The position numbers and the translations under genes are program-made. DNA of 50,151 nt, taken from contig QHVM01000069.1 in the NCBI GenBank assembly GCA_003223555.1, positions 1 through 50,151 on the forward strand, given 5' to 3'. Below the pieces are notes generated by a model. It did no database searches. It saw nothing but the letters and a program-made list of their open reading frames with translations, and was not told the DNA's origin. The DNA comes from Acidobacteriota bacterium (GTDB taxonomy: Bacteria > Acidobacteriota > Vicinamibacteria > Fen-336). Position 1 is the first letter of the stretch; every line of letters starts with the position of its first letter. Shown in pieces: positions 15,838 through 24,519 of this stretch.

Positions 15838-17040
15838 TCAGGCCGCCGCCGCGCGGTGCGACAGCAGCTCGCGATAGAGCGCGTCGACGTCGTCGAGGAG
15901 CCGCCGGGCGGAATGGTGGACGAGGACGTAGGCCTGGCCCTCGCGGGCCCGCGCCGCGGCCGGCCCCGGAGAGCGCAGCGTCTCGAGGATGGCCGCCGCC
16001 AGCGCGGAGGGATCGCCGGCCGGCACCAGCAGCCCCCGCCGGCCATCACCGAGCAGGTCGGGAGTCCCACCCACCCTCGTCGCCACCACCGGGCGGGCCG
16101 CGGCCAGCGCCTCGATGAGGGCGACCGGCGTCCCCTCGTTCCGGGAGCAGTTCACGACCACGTCGAGGTCGCCGTAGACCTCCGCCATGTCCCGCCGCCA
16201 GCCGTGGAAGTGCACGCGAGCGGCCAGGCCCAGCCGCCGGCACTCGTCCTCCAGGAGCGCCCGCTCCGCGCCGTCGCCCACGACGGCGAAGCGAGCCGCC
16301 GGCAGCGCCTCCACCACCTCGGCGGCCGCGCGCAGGAACGACTCCACGTCCTTGATGGGAGCCAGCCGCCCGACGATGCCGACGAGCGGCGCCCCGCGCG
16401 CGACGCCGGCCTCCTCGCGCAGCGAGCCGCGAGCCAGGGCGGCGGTCAGGGGCTCGAGATCGAGGCCGAGCGGGATCACGCGGATCTTCGCATCGCCGGC
16501 GACGCCCAGCGCCACCAGGTCGCTCTTGACGGCGTCCGACACCGCGATCACGACGTCCGACAGCGAGGCGAGCCGGCGCTCCAGGGCGCGGTAGAAGGCG
16601 GTCGTCAGCGCGCCGAAGTAGCCGCGCAGAACGTGGCCGTGGAACGTATGGACGACCACCGGCACCCCGGCCGCCCGGGCGGCCAGCCGGCCGAGCACTC
16701 CCGCTTTAGCCGTGTGGGTGTGCACGATGTCGGGCCGGTAGCGGCGCATGAGGCGGAAGAGCCCGACGAGGGCCCGCAGGTCGTCCCACGGCTGGACCGC
16801 GCGCCCGAGCCCCGGCATCGCCATCCAGGCCACACCCTTCCGCCGGGCCAGGTCGAAGAGGTTCCCTTCCCGCGGGGACTCCTGGCCGATCACGAGCCGT
16901 GTCTCGTACCCCCGATCCTTCAGGCCGGCGGTCAAGAGGATCACGTGAACCGAAGGACCTCCGACGTTCAACCGGGAGAAGAGACGCAACACCTTCACCC
17001 CGCGCCGCGCCGGAGAAGCCGCGAGGTCATCGGTCCTCAT
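15838..17040 (-). CDS. GT4 glycosyltransferase, first gene of the export operon
   Basis: 400 residues, GT-B fold. N-terminal acceptor side: LRLFSRLNVGGPSVHVILL, VHTHTAKAGVLGRLAARAAG; C-terminal nucleotide-sugar side: VGIVGRLAPIKD and the EX7E motif in NEGTPVALIEAL. The sequence around HTHTAKAG is typical of glycosyltransferases that sit beside WecA-like transferases in exopolysaccharide operons, so it probably adds an early sugar to the lipid-linked primer (inference). The ATG at 17040 is preceded by a promoter at 17081-17109, and the downstream MraY-family gene starts 6 bp after its stop. Confidence 0.92.
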   Translation of the reverse strand: MRTDDLAASPARRGVKVLRLFSRLNVGGPSVHVILLTAGLKDRGYETRLVIGQESPREGNLFDLARRKGVAWMAMPGLGRAVQPWDDLRALVGLFRLMRRYRPDIVHTHTAKAGVLGRLAARAAGVPVVVHTFHGHVLRGYFGALTTAFYRALERRLASLSDVVIAVSDAVKSDLVALGVAGDAKIRVIPLGLDLEPLTAALARGSLREEAGVARGAPLVGIVGRLAPIKDVESFLRAAAEVVEALPAARFAVVGDGAERALLEDECRRLGLAARVHFHGWRRDMAEVYGDLDVVVNCSRNEGTPVALIEALAAARPVVATRVGGTPDLLGDGRRGLLVPAGDPSALAAAILETLRSPGPAAARAREGQAYVLVHHSARRLLDDVDALYRELLSHRAAAA

Positions 17041-17080
17041 CGCCTGTCTTTGACCTTTGAAGCTGGCTCAGGCGGCGTAA

Positions 17081-17109
17081 GCTATAGCATGGCTTAGGGT
17101 TCTGGTCAA
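17081..17109 (-). promoter_or_regulatory. Promoter of the leftward polysaccharide export operon
   Basis: Minus strand: TTGACC (17109-17104), 17-nt spacer, TATAGC (17086-17081), with TG at the extended -10 position (TGCTATAGC). About 40 nt separate it from ATG 17040. The rest of the gap 17041-17158 is AT-richer than the surroundings, with no gene. Confidence 0.55.
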
Positions 17110-17158
17110 GGGCCGAGGCGCAGAAACGGCGTCGGCACTCAAGTAATACTTTAAGTGT

Positions 17159-18889
17159 TCACCTCGGGCTCGATGACCCGCTGGTGGGCACGACCCGTGA
17201 GCGCAGCTCGGATGCGGCGCGAGCCAGCGCGGGATGCGTCGGATCGAGCTGCAGGGCGTGGTCCATGGCCGCGGTTGCGCCGGGGACGTCTCCGCGGAGC
17301 AGGCGGGTCCACGCCCGATCGGCCCACGCCTCGCCCCAGGCCGGCCGCAGCGTCACCGCCCGGCCCAGGTCGCGGTCCGCCCATTCGAGCCGGGGGCCGG
17401 CGAAGCCTCGCCGGCCGACGGCCAGCTCGCGCCAGGCCAGGCCACGCGCGCGATAGCCGTCGGCCAGGTAGGGATGACGGACGAGGACGCGGTCGAGGGC
17501 GGCCACGAGCATCTGCGGGTCCGGATCGCGCAGCGCGCGGCCGAGGGCCACCGCCCCGGCCGACCGCCATGCGGCGGCCACGCAAAGCGCCAGCAGGAAG
17601 AGCGTGGCCGCGAAGCCCAGCGCGCGCCCGCCGACCGGACGGGGCGCCTCGCGGGGCGAGGCCGCCAGGCCCAGCAGCGACACGCACACCAGGGCGTTGG
17701 CCGGGAGCCGGAGGTTGAAGTCGAAGAGCGAGTGCACGGCCAGCGCCACCACCGCGCCCGCCGCTCCGACCGCGATGCCCTTGCGGAAGGGATCCCGGCC
17801 GTGGCGCAGGCGCCCGGCCAGGCGGCGGCCGGCCAGGGTGACGATCCACGCGACGATCGCGAGGCCGGCCAGGCCCGATTCAGCGAGCAGCTCCAGCGCA
17901 TCGTCCTCGGCGTGGGTCGTGCGCACGTCGCCGTGGCCGCGTTTGAAGGCCGGGAACGCGTCGGCGTAGGCGCCGAGGCCGGCGCCGAGACCGGGATGCG
18001 CGGCGAAGAGGCGTAGCGTGTCCCGGGCGACGTCGAGGCGGTAGTCGCCCGAGGCGCCGCCGCGGCCCTCGAGGATCGTGGCCAGGTGGGCGCGGGTGTC
18101 GGCGGGGACTACGGCGAGGCCGAAGCCCACCAGGACGAGCCCGCCCACCGCCAGGGGGACCAGCCGGACGCGGGCACCTTCGCGGCGCGACGTGGCGAAG
18201 GCCCAGAGGGCGCCCGCGACGAGCAGCCCCGCCACGAGCGCGATGAGGCCTCCGCGGCTGCGGCTGGCCAGATGGACGGCGGCCAGCCCGAGGCTGAGGC
18301 CGGCCAGCCCCACCACGCCCGGGGTGACGCCCCCGCGCAGCCGCGCGAGGCCCAGGGCCATGGCCGCCGACAGCACGACGGCCATCTCGACGAGGCCCGC
18401 GAAGTGGTTGTGGTTTACGTAGGAGCCGAACGGCGTGGTGACGATCGGCGAGGCCTGGCCGTAGATCCGCTCCGGGGCCAGCGACCACTGCGCGGCCCCG
18501 AAGACCGCCTCGGCGGCGCACACCGCGAGGACCGCCGCCGCCAGTCGCGTCGCCGCCGCGCGTTCCCGCCCGCGCTCGCTCCAGAAGACGAGGGCGCTCA
18601 TCATCGCCGCGGCAACCAGCACCGTCTCCGCCGTCCACTCCGGCGCCGCGCTGAGGCCGAGCGCGATCTGCACCAGCCCGAGCCCGGGCAGGGCGGCGGC
18701 GGCCAGGGCGATGAGGGGAAGCCCCTCGCCATCGACGGCCCGACCGAATGCGAAGAGCATCCCGCCGAGCAGGAGCAGGGCGACGAGGGCATAACGGGCG
18801 GGGTCGCCGGCGCTGCCGTAGGGCCAGGGCGCGGCGAGCAGCGCGGCCAGGAAGAGCGCTTCGCCGAGCGCCTCCAGCCGGCCCCTCAT
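17159..18889 (-). CDS. O-antigen ligase/polymerase-family membrane protein with C-terminal TPR-like region
   Basis: 576 residues from ATG 18889. About ten membrane helices in the first 440 residues; the large periplasmic loop contains YVNHNHFAGL, SRSRGG and HAEDDALELLAESGL, typical of the WaaL/Wzy superfamily. The last 120 residues (ALDRVLVRHPYLADGYRARG to HALQLDPTHPALARAA) look like two or three TPR motifs, an extension found in some O-antigen ligase-like proteins. The predicted role is to polymerise repeats or ligate glycan onto an acceptor on the periplasmic side. ATGA overlap with the asnB gene upstream; the last gene of the long leftward run. Confidence 0.88.
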   Translation of the reverse strand: MRGRLEALGEALFLAALLAAPWPYGSAGDPARYALVALLLLGGMLFAFGRAVDGEGLPLIALAAAALPGLGLVQIALGLSAAPEWTAETVLVAAAMMSALVFWSERGRERAAATRLAAAVLAVCAAEAVFGAAQWSLAPERIYGQASPIVTTPFGSYVNHNHFAGLVEMAVVLSAAMALGLARLRGGVTPGVVGLAGLSLGLAAVHLASRSRGGLIALVAGLLVAGALWAFATSRREGARVRLVPLAVGGLVLVGFGLAVVPADTRAHLATILEGRGGASGDYRLDVARDTLRLFAAHPGLGAGLGAYADAFPAFKRGHGDVRTTHAEDDALELLAESGLAGLAIVAWIVTLAGRRLAGRLRHGRDPFRKGIAVGAAGAVVALAVHSLFDFNLRLPANALVCVSLLGLAASPREAPRPVGGRALGFAATLFLLALCVAAAWRSAGAVALGRALRDPDPQMLVAALDRVLVRHPYLADGYRARGLAWRELAVGRRGFAGPRLEWADRDLGRAVTLRPAWGEAWADRAWTRLLRGDVPGATAAMDHALQLDPTHPALARAASELRSRVVPTSGSSSPR

Positions 18890-20769
18890 CCGAGGCGATG
18901 CCGGCGCAGCCACAGCTCCAGCGTCAGCAGTGTCCAGAGCTGGTGGCCGCGATCGCCGTGGCCGGAGAGGTGCTCGGCGTAGAGCCGCCGCACGGCCTCC
19001 GGTTGCAGCCAGCGGGCCAGGCGCGGACGGTCGAGCAGCAGGGCCTCGACGCGGCCCCTCAGCTCGCCGCGGAACCAGTCTCCGAGCGGCACGCCGAAGC
19101 CGTGCTTGGGACGATCCAGGATCTCGGGGGGCAGCAGGTCGGCCACCGCCTTCTTGAGCACGACCTTGCCCCGTCCCCCGCGGCGCTTGAGGCCGTCCGG
19201 CAGGGCCGCCACGTACTCGACGAGGGCGCGGTCGAGCATCGGGCTGCGCGCCTCCAGCCCGTGGGCCATCGTCATGCGGTCCATCTTGGGCAGGAGGTCG
19301 TCGAGCAGGTACGTGCGCGCGTTGAGGTAGAGCAGCCGTGACAGCAGCGACGCCTCCTTGCAGCGCTCCAGGGCCTGGCGGTAGGACGACAGCACGCGGT
19401 CGCGGTCGGCGACCAGCTCCCCGTCGAGCGCGCGCAGGGCCGGGAGGTCGAAGAACGTGCTCCAGGCGAAGATGCGCTCGTCGAAGGGAAGCGCCGCCTT
19501 TTCGGCGAAGCGCCGGAGCCGCCGCCGCGGGCCGTGATGGCTCGGCCCTTCCGGGAACAGCCGCGAGGCCGCCCGAAGCGCCCGGGCCAGGGGGCCGGGG
19601 ATGCGGTCGGCGATGAGCGCGGCGTGGAAGCGGTCGTAGCCGGCGAAGGTCTCGTCGCCACCGTCGCCGTTCAGGGCCACCGTCACCTGGGCCCGCGCCT
19701 CGCGGGCCACGAGGTACGTGGGCAGGGCCGAAGAATCGCCGAAGGGCTCGTCGTGGTGGTCGAGCAGCGTCTCCAGCAGCGCGCCGGCCTGGGGCCGCAC
19801 CACGGTGGCATGGTGGTCGGTGCCGAGGTGGCGGGCGACGCGCTCGGCGTGCGGCCGCTCGTCGAAGAAGGCGTCGCCCTCGAAGCCGACGGTGAAGGTG
19901 CGGACGCGGCCCGGCACGAGGCGCGCCATGAAGGCCGCCACCGCCGCCGAGTCGACGCCGCCCGAGAGCAGGAGGCCGAGCGGCACGTCGGCCACCAGCC
20001 TCTTGCGCACGGCTTGCATCAGCAGCTCGCGCACCCGCCCGGCCGCTTCGGGCAGGTCCACGGAGAGCGCCTCGCCCGCGGGCGGGAAGCGCAGGTCCCA
20101 GTACGCCCGGGGGGCGGCGACGCCGCCGGCGTCGGCCACCAGCAGGCAGGCGGGGGGCAGCTTGCGTATCCCCCGGAAGAGCGTGCGCGGCGTCGGCACG
20201 TAGCCGAAGGCCAGGTACTCCCCGAGGTTCTCCTCGGCCATCTCCACCGGCGCGCCGGCCGCGAGCAGGGCCTTGATCTCCGAGCCGAAGACGAGCCGGC
20301 GCTCGTCGTGCCAGTAGTAGAGGGGCTTCTTGCCGAAATGGTCCCGGGCCAGCACCAGCCGCCGCGCCCGCGCGTCCCACAGGGCGAGGGCGAACATGCC
20401 GTCGAGGGCGGCCACCGCCTCGTCCCCCCGATCCTCGTAGAGGTGCGCGATCACCTCGGTGTCGCCGTGGGAGCGGAAGGCGTGCCGGCCCTCCAGGCCG
20501 CCGCGCAGCTCCTGGAAGTTGTAGATCTCGCCGTTGAGGAGCACGTGGACCGAGCCGTCCTCGTTGGCCAGCGGCTGGTCGGCGGCGGCGGAGAGGTCGA
20601 TGATCGACAGCCGGCGGTGGACGAGGCCGACCGACGGCGCCGCGGAGGCATCGACGTGATAGCCGTCCGCGTCCGGCCCGCGGTGGCGCAGCGCGTCCCC
20701 CATGGCCCTCAGGCCGGCCTCCTCGGGCGGCCGGCCGTCGAAGCTCAGGATGCCGGCGATGCCGCACAT
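18886..20769 (-). CDS. asnB: Asparagine synthase (glutamine-hydrolysing), glycan-locus type
   Basis: 627 residues. Starts MCGIAG, with Cys2 as the glutaminase nucleophile; RRLSIIDL and NGEIYN belong to the Ntn-type glutaminase domain (1-200). The synthetase domain has the PP-loop SGGVDS in LLLSGGVDSAAVAAF and GDGGDETFAGYDRFH. Known AsnB proteins make asparagine from aspartate with glutamine nitrogen; homologues within polysaccharide loci are thought to amidate uronic acids or other sugar carboxylates. The position between a YdcF-like gene and an O-antigen ligase favours the second role (inference). A second, divergent AsnB is at 47427-49301. ATG 20769 lies 7 bp after the preceding gene. Confidence 0.93.
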   Translation of the reverse strand: MCGIAGILSFDGRPPEEAGLRAMGDALRHRGPDADGYHVDASAAPSVGLVHRRLSIIDLSAAADQPLANEDGSVHVLLNGEIYNFQELRGGLEGRHAFRSHGDTEVIAHLYEDRGDEAVAALDGMFALALWDARARRLVLARDHFGKKPLYYWHDERRLVFGSEIKALLAAGAPVEMAEENLGEYLAFGYVPTPRTLFRGIRKLPPACLLVADAGGVAAPRAYWDLRFPPAGEALSVDLPEAAGRVRELLMQAVRKRLVADVPLGLLLSGGVDSAAVAAFMARLVPGRVRTFTVGFEGDAFFDERPHAERVARHLGTDHHATVVRPQAGALLETLLDHHDEPFGDSSALPTYLVAREARAQVTVALNGDGGDETFAGYDRFHAALIADRIPGPLARALRAASRLFPEGPSHHGPRRRLRRFAEKAALPFDERIFAWSTFFDLPALRALDGELVADRDRVLSSYRQALERCKEASLLSRLLYLNARTYLLDDLLPKMDRMTMAHGLEARSPMLDRALVEYVAALPDGLKRRGGRGKVVLKKAVADLLPPEILDRPKHGFGVPLGDWFRGELRGRVEALLLDRPRLARWLQPEAVRRLYAEHLSGHGDRGHQLWTLLTLELWLRRHRLG

Positions 20770-20776
20770 GGCTGCC

Positions 20777-21331
20777 TCAAGCCCAGCCGCGGGCGACGTA
20801 GTAGGCCAGCTTCGCCCACTCCTGCAGGCGGACCCGGCGGAGCCGCGCGGCGTCGCCCGCGTCCGGCACCGGGACCGTCACCCAGTCCACCTCCGGCAGC
20901 ACGCGCCGGGCCGCCCGCTCCGCGCGCCCCATGTGCGAGTCCGATGTGACGAGCGCGATGCGCCGGAAGCCGCGGGCGCGCACCAGGCTCGCGACGCGCA
21001 GCATGTTCTCACGGGTCGACCGGGAGGCGCCTTCGACCAGGATCCGGTCCGCGGGCACCCCGAGGCGGATGCACTCGGCCCGGAGGGCCTCGCCGCTGTC
21101 ACCGCCGACGCCGGCCCCGGTGACGATCAGCACCGGGAAGGAGCCCTGGCGGTACAGCGCCGCCGCCCGGCCGGAGCGCAGATAGTCGACGTCGCCCGAC
21201 AGCACCAGGGCCGCGTCGGCCACGACCACCGCGGGAGGAGGGGAATGGGCGGGAGAGAGCGAGGCGCCCAGCGCGAGCGAGCCGAGGAACGGGAGGGCGA
21301 GCAGGGCGGCCGCACCGAGGACCCGCCGCAT
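20777..21331 (-). CDS. YdcF/DUF218-family membrane-anchored protein
   Basis: 184 residues. N-terminal hydrophobic anchor (about 3-25), then DUF218 features: DAALVLSGDVDYLRSGRAA, VLIVTGAGVGG, STRENMLRVASLVRARG and LVTSDSHMGRAERA. The family (YdcF, SanA, ElyC) acts at the envelope and has been linked to lipid-carrier or polysaccharide metabolism, but the reaction is not established. Its start shares one base with the stop of the upstream methyltransferase (TGATG). Confidence 0.82.
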   Translation of the reverse strand: MRRVLGAAALLALPFLGSLALGASLSPAHSPPPAVVVADAALVLSGDVDYLRSGRAAALYRQGSFPVLIVTGAGVGGDSGEALRAECIRLGVPADRILVEGASRSTRENMLRVASLVRARGFRRIALVTSDSHMGRAERAARRVLPEVDWVTVPVPDAGDAARLRRVRLQEWAKLAYYVARGWA

Positions 21332-22317
21332 CAGCCGAGCGGACGGCGTCCCGCCGCCCTCCAGCCGTAGCCGCCCAGGATGGTGACGTCTTCGAGCCCC
21401 GCACGCCGCAGCAGGGCCTCGACTTCGCTCCGCCGGTAGCGCTTCTCGAGGGGGGCCGAGAAGCGGTCGAACTGGTCGTTCCACAGGACGCGGAACGGAT
21501 AGTCGATGTACTGCCCGAGGGGAAGGCCACGGAGCCGGCCGGACAGGCGCGGGATGCGGACGAGCAGCTTGGCCGGGCCGACGTAACCCACCCACAGGAG
21601 GGCGGCGAGCAGCCAGACGAGGGGGCGCAGCAGGACCATGGGCAGCCGCGTGGTCAAGCGGCGGAGTGCCGACACGAGGGAGATGAGCGCGCCCCTCCAT
21701 GCGGACTGCTCGGCCGGGTCGTGATACAGGAAGACGAGCGCCCAGCCGCCGGGCCGGACCGCGCGCACGAGCTGGGCCAGGCCGGCCTCGGTGTCCTCCA
21801 GGTGGTGAAGGACGCCGAGGCAGCAGGCGAGATCGAACGTTCCCGCCTGCACCGGCATGTGAAGGAGGTCGGCCTGCGCGAAGAGCGCTTCACCCTCCGG
21901 GTTGTTTCGCGCGGCGACGTCGATGGCGGGGCTGGCGTCGAGGGCCAGGACCTCGGCGCCCGACTCCAGGAAATAGCGGGTGTGGCGGCCCATCCCGCAC
22001 CCGGCGTCCAGCACGAGGCACCCTTTCATCGGCCGCGCCGGCAGCGGCTCGAGATACCAGCGGAAGTTCCGGCGGTAGGCCGCGAGGGGAGTCGAGAAGC
22101 TCTGCCATTCGAAGCCGAAGGAGCGATACGTGCGGCCGCGGAGGCCGCCGGCCTCTCCGGTCTGGCGGACGCTCATGAGGTCCGGCGGAAGCAGGCGAGG
22201 GATCCCTGCGTCCAGGGGGAAGGCATGGGCGGTGCATTGCAGCTTGGATTCCTCCCGGCGCAGTTCGCCCCCGCAGATCGGGCACCGCAGGCGCGCCCAC
22301 AACCGGCGCGCCCTCAT
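21331..22317 (-). CDS. Class I SAM-dependent methyltransferase with N-terminal zinc-ribbon-like segment
   Basis: 328 residues from ATG 22317. A short CPICGGEL motif plus a later Cys (LQCTAHAFPLD) at the N terminus resembles the Trm112-like/zinc-ribbon lead of sugar and biotin-type methyltransferases. The Rossmann motif I is VLDAGCGMGRHTRYF, with LALDAS as motif II and LGVLHHLED as the post-II region. Hydrophobic residues at about 225-260 may contact the membrane. Probable role: methylation of a glycan or its lipid-linked precursor, judged only from context. ATGA overlap with the glycosyltransferase gene before it. Confidence 0.85.
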   Translation of the reverse strand: MRARRLWARLRCPICGGELRREESKLQCTAHAFPLDAGIPRLLPPDLMSVRQTGEAGGLRGRTYRSFGFEWQSFSTPLAAYRRNFRWYLEPLPARPMKGCLVLDAGCGMGRHTRYFLESGAEVLALDASPAIDVAARNNPEGEALFAQADLLHMPVQAGTFDLACCLGVLHHLEDTEAGLAQLVRAVRPGGWALVFLYHDPAEQSAWRGALISLVSALRRLTTRLPMVLLRPLVWLLAALLWVGYVGPAKLLVRIPRLSGRLRGLPLGQYIDYPFRVLWNDQFDRFSAPLEKRYRRSEVEALLRRAGLEDVTILGGYGWRAAGRRPLG

Positions 22318-23411
22318 CGCCCCGCCGCCTCGCGCAGGACGCGCGCCATGCGGGGGGCCTGGACGCGCGCGCTGTAGCGTTCCTCCACCGTGCGCCGCGC
22401 CTCGCCCCCCATGCGCGCCCGCAGGTCCCGGTCGCGGAGCAGGAGCGCGATCCGCTCCACCCACTCCTCCTCGCTCCGCGCGTGGAACCCGCTCGCGCCG
22501 TCGCGCACGATCTCGGCGTTCACCCCCACCGGCGAGACGACCGGCGGGATGGCCAGGCCCATGTACTGCAAGGCCTTCATGCCGCACTTGCCCCGCGTCC
22601 ATTCGTCGTCGGGAAGCGGCATGAGCCCGACGTCCAGGACGCGCAGGTCTTCCACCTCGGTCTCGGGCCGCCAGGGCCGGCAGCTCACGCGCACTCCCGG
22701 GATGTCGACCTCGCCTCCGATCACTCGCAGCTCGTAGTCGACGCGCTGGCCCAGCCGGACGAGCGCCCCGGCCAGCGCTCGCAGATAGGGCACGGTCGTC
22801 GCGCTCCCCGTCCATCCCACGACCGGGCGTGGGTTGGGGGGGCGCTCGCGCGGGACGTAGGCCTCGGTGTCGATGGTGCTGGGGACGACGGTGACCGCGG
22901 AGGCGTGAAGCCGGGCGAACGCGGCCAGGGTCTCGTTTCCCACCGTCACGTGGCGGGCGAGACGACACAGCTCGGCCGCCTTGCCGGGTCGCTTGAGGAA
23001 CCGGACCGCGCGGTTGGCCTCCGCGTGGGCGGGAAGGTAGATGGCGTCGTCGAAGTCGAAGACGATCGGAAGCCGGCCGGCCATCCGTCTCTCCATCCAG
23101 GCCGGGCCGAGCAGCGCCGCTTCCCGGAACACGTAGGCCACGTCGTGGCCGGCGAGGCGGCCGAGCTCGGCCAGACGTCGGAGATGTCCTCCGGCCGTCT
23201 CCCGAAGCTTGGTCGCGGCTCGGCCACGCCGGTAGAGCACGTCCATGCCGAGGGACGACAGGAACGGCGAGAAGGTCAGCTCGATTCGTGCCGCCCGCAG
23301 GAGCGGCGCCCACTGCTCGATGCGATAGCGCTGGCCCGGGACGCGGCCGGTCGGGTACGGCACGAGGGCGAGGACCCGAAGGGGGCCGGCGCCGGCCGCG
23401 ACCGGCGTCAG
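22314..23411 (-). CDS. GT4-like glycosyltransferase, probably starting at CTG
   Basis: 365 residues. The family N-terminus RVLALVPYPTGRVPGQRYR lies only about 12 codons into the frame, and no ATG, GTG or TTG occurs between it and the stop of the previous gene. CTG 23411 overlaps that stop as CTGA, mirroring the ATGA and GTGA junctions elsewhere, so CTG is the most likely start. DFDDAIYLP, VVPSTIDTEAYVP and VVGWTGSATT mark the two GT-B halves. The donor-site motif is the GKCGMKALQYMGLAIPPV variant rather than EX7E. Substrate unknown. Confidence 0.82.
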   Translation of the reverse strand: MTPVAAGAGPLRVLALVPYPTGRVPGQRYRIEQWAPLLRAARIELTFSPFLSSLGMDVLYRRGRAATKLRETAGGHLRRLAELGRLAGHDVAYVFREAALLGPAWMERRMAGRLPIVFDFDDAIYLPAHAEANRAVRFLKRPGKAAELCRLARHVTVGNETLAAFARLHASAVTVVPSTIDTEAYVPRERPPNPRPVVGWTGSATTVPYLRALAGALVRLGQRVDYELRVIGGEVDIPGVRVSCRPWRPETEVEDLRVLDVGLMPLPDDEWTRGKCGMKALQYMGLAIPPVVSPVGVNAEIVRDGASGFHARSEEEWVERIALLLRDRDLRARMGGEARRTVEERYSARVQAPRMARVLREAAGR

Positions 23412-24519
23412 GCGGCGGGCTGCATGGTCTGCGGCGCGGCCAGCGCAGCCCCTTTCGTGCGCCGCTGCTCGAGTCCCACCGCGGCGAAGATCAGATAGAA
23501 GCTCAGGACCTGCGCCCGATGCCGGTAGGCCGTGCCGGCGTTGGCCTCCCCGAGGGCGTAGCCCAGCGTCAGGCCGAGCGTGATCAGCAGCACCATGAGC
23601 GAGCTGGAGAGGCGGTAGCGCACGAGGGCGAGGATCCCGCGCACGACGAAGGGCAGCAGGACGTAGAAGGCCAGCATCTCCGGAAGGGTGAAGGCCTGCC
23701 GGAGGTTCCGGACGGCCCATGGAAACGGCGCCAGCAGGAAATAGGAGAGTCCCTTGGGGAGGAACACCAGCGCCTTGACCGGCGTCGAGATGTCGGCCGA
23801 CGGCTCGAACTTGCTCCCGCCGACCGCGGTTCCCTTCCGGATCTCGTCCAGGGTCTCGAGGTCCATCGCCCGCAGCCGCCGGCTGTGGCTGACCGCGCGG
23901 TCGGCGTAGATGATGAGGCCGGCCAGGAGCATGCCGACGACCGCGTTGCGGGCGAGGTGGGCGCGGCGGTGGCGGACGAGGAACGAGACCGCCACCGGAC
24001 AGGTGACGGCGAAGAAGATGTAGTCGCGGAACTGGATCACGGCCAGGATCGCCGCGGCCAGGATGAGGAGCGGCCCCAGCGCGAAGCGCTCCTGCAGCAC
24101 GAGGGCCTGGCGGCAGATCAGCACGATCAGCAAGACCACCCAGCAGTCGCGGATGTTCAGGACCGACCACAGGACGAGGGAGGGGAAGTACGCGGTGAAC
24201 GTGGCCGCCCGCAGGCCGATCGTCTCGTTCCCGCTGACCCGGAACGCGACGTCGTGGACGAGGAGCACGGTCAGGGCGCCGACGACCGAGTTGGCGAGCT
24301 TCGCTTCGGTCCCGGCTCGAGGAGCTTCCAGGGATAGACGAGCGTGTCTCCGGACCAGTAGCGCGCGAGCCAGGAGGAGAAGACGTGGTAGGTGTCCTGG
24401 TCGGGCGCGAACAGCGCGTCGGTGGAAAGCGCGTGGAGCACGACGGCCAGGCCCACCCGGAGCAGGAGGGCGCGCCGGAAGAGCGCGCCGAGGGCGGAGG
24501 GCGCCGGCCAGTCGCTCAC
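23408..24519 (-). pseudogene. GT-C-like polytopic membrane protein, interrupted by a frame change
   Basis: Two halves in different frames. The first, from GTG 24519 (GTGA overlap with the upstream gene), reads 82 codons to a TGA at 24271 and holds a membrane helix and FAPDQDTYHVFSSWLARYW, the acidic first-loop region of GT-C glycosyltransferases or Wzy-like proteins, ending in YPWKLLEPGPK. The second, in the other frame, resumes at KLANSVVGALTVLLVHDVAFRV (joined near 24300-24320) and continues through about eight helices to 23408. Related proteins normally have around 20 extra residues between these segments, so a small deletion or indel is likely; a sequencing or assembly error is equally possible. 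If intact, it would move a sugar from a lipid carrier or polymerise repeats. Confidence 0.65.

Noticed and set aside
14929-17097. Long plus-strand frame opposite the MraY-family and glycosyltransferase genes
   Set aside because: Biased composition without motifs; both minus-strand genes carry complete family signatures.
18886-20769. AsnB beside an O-antigen ligase as a sign of an exosortase (PEP-CTERM) locus
   Set aside because: No exosortase, no PEP-CTERM substrate, PrsK/PrsR or related genes are seen in the window, so only a general glycan role is supported.
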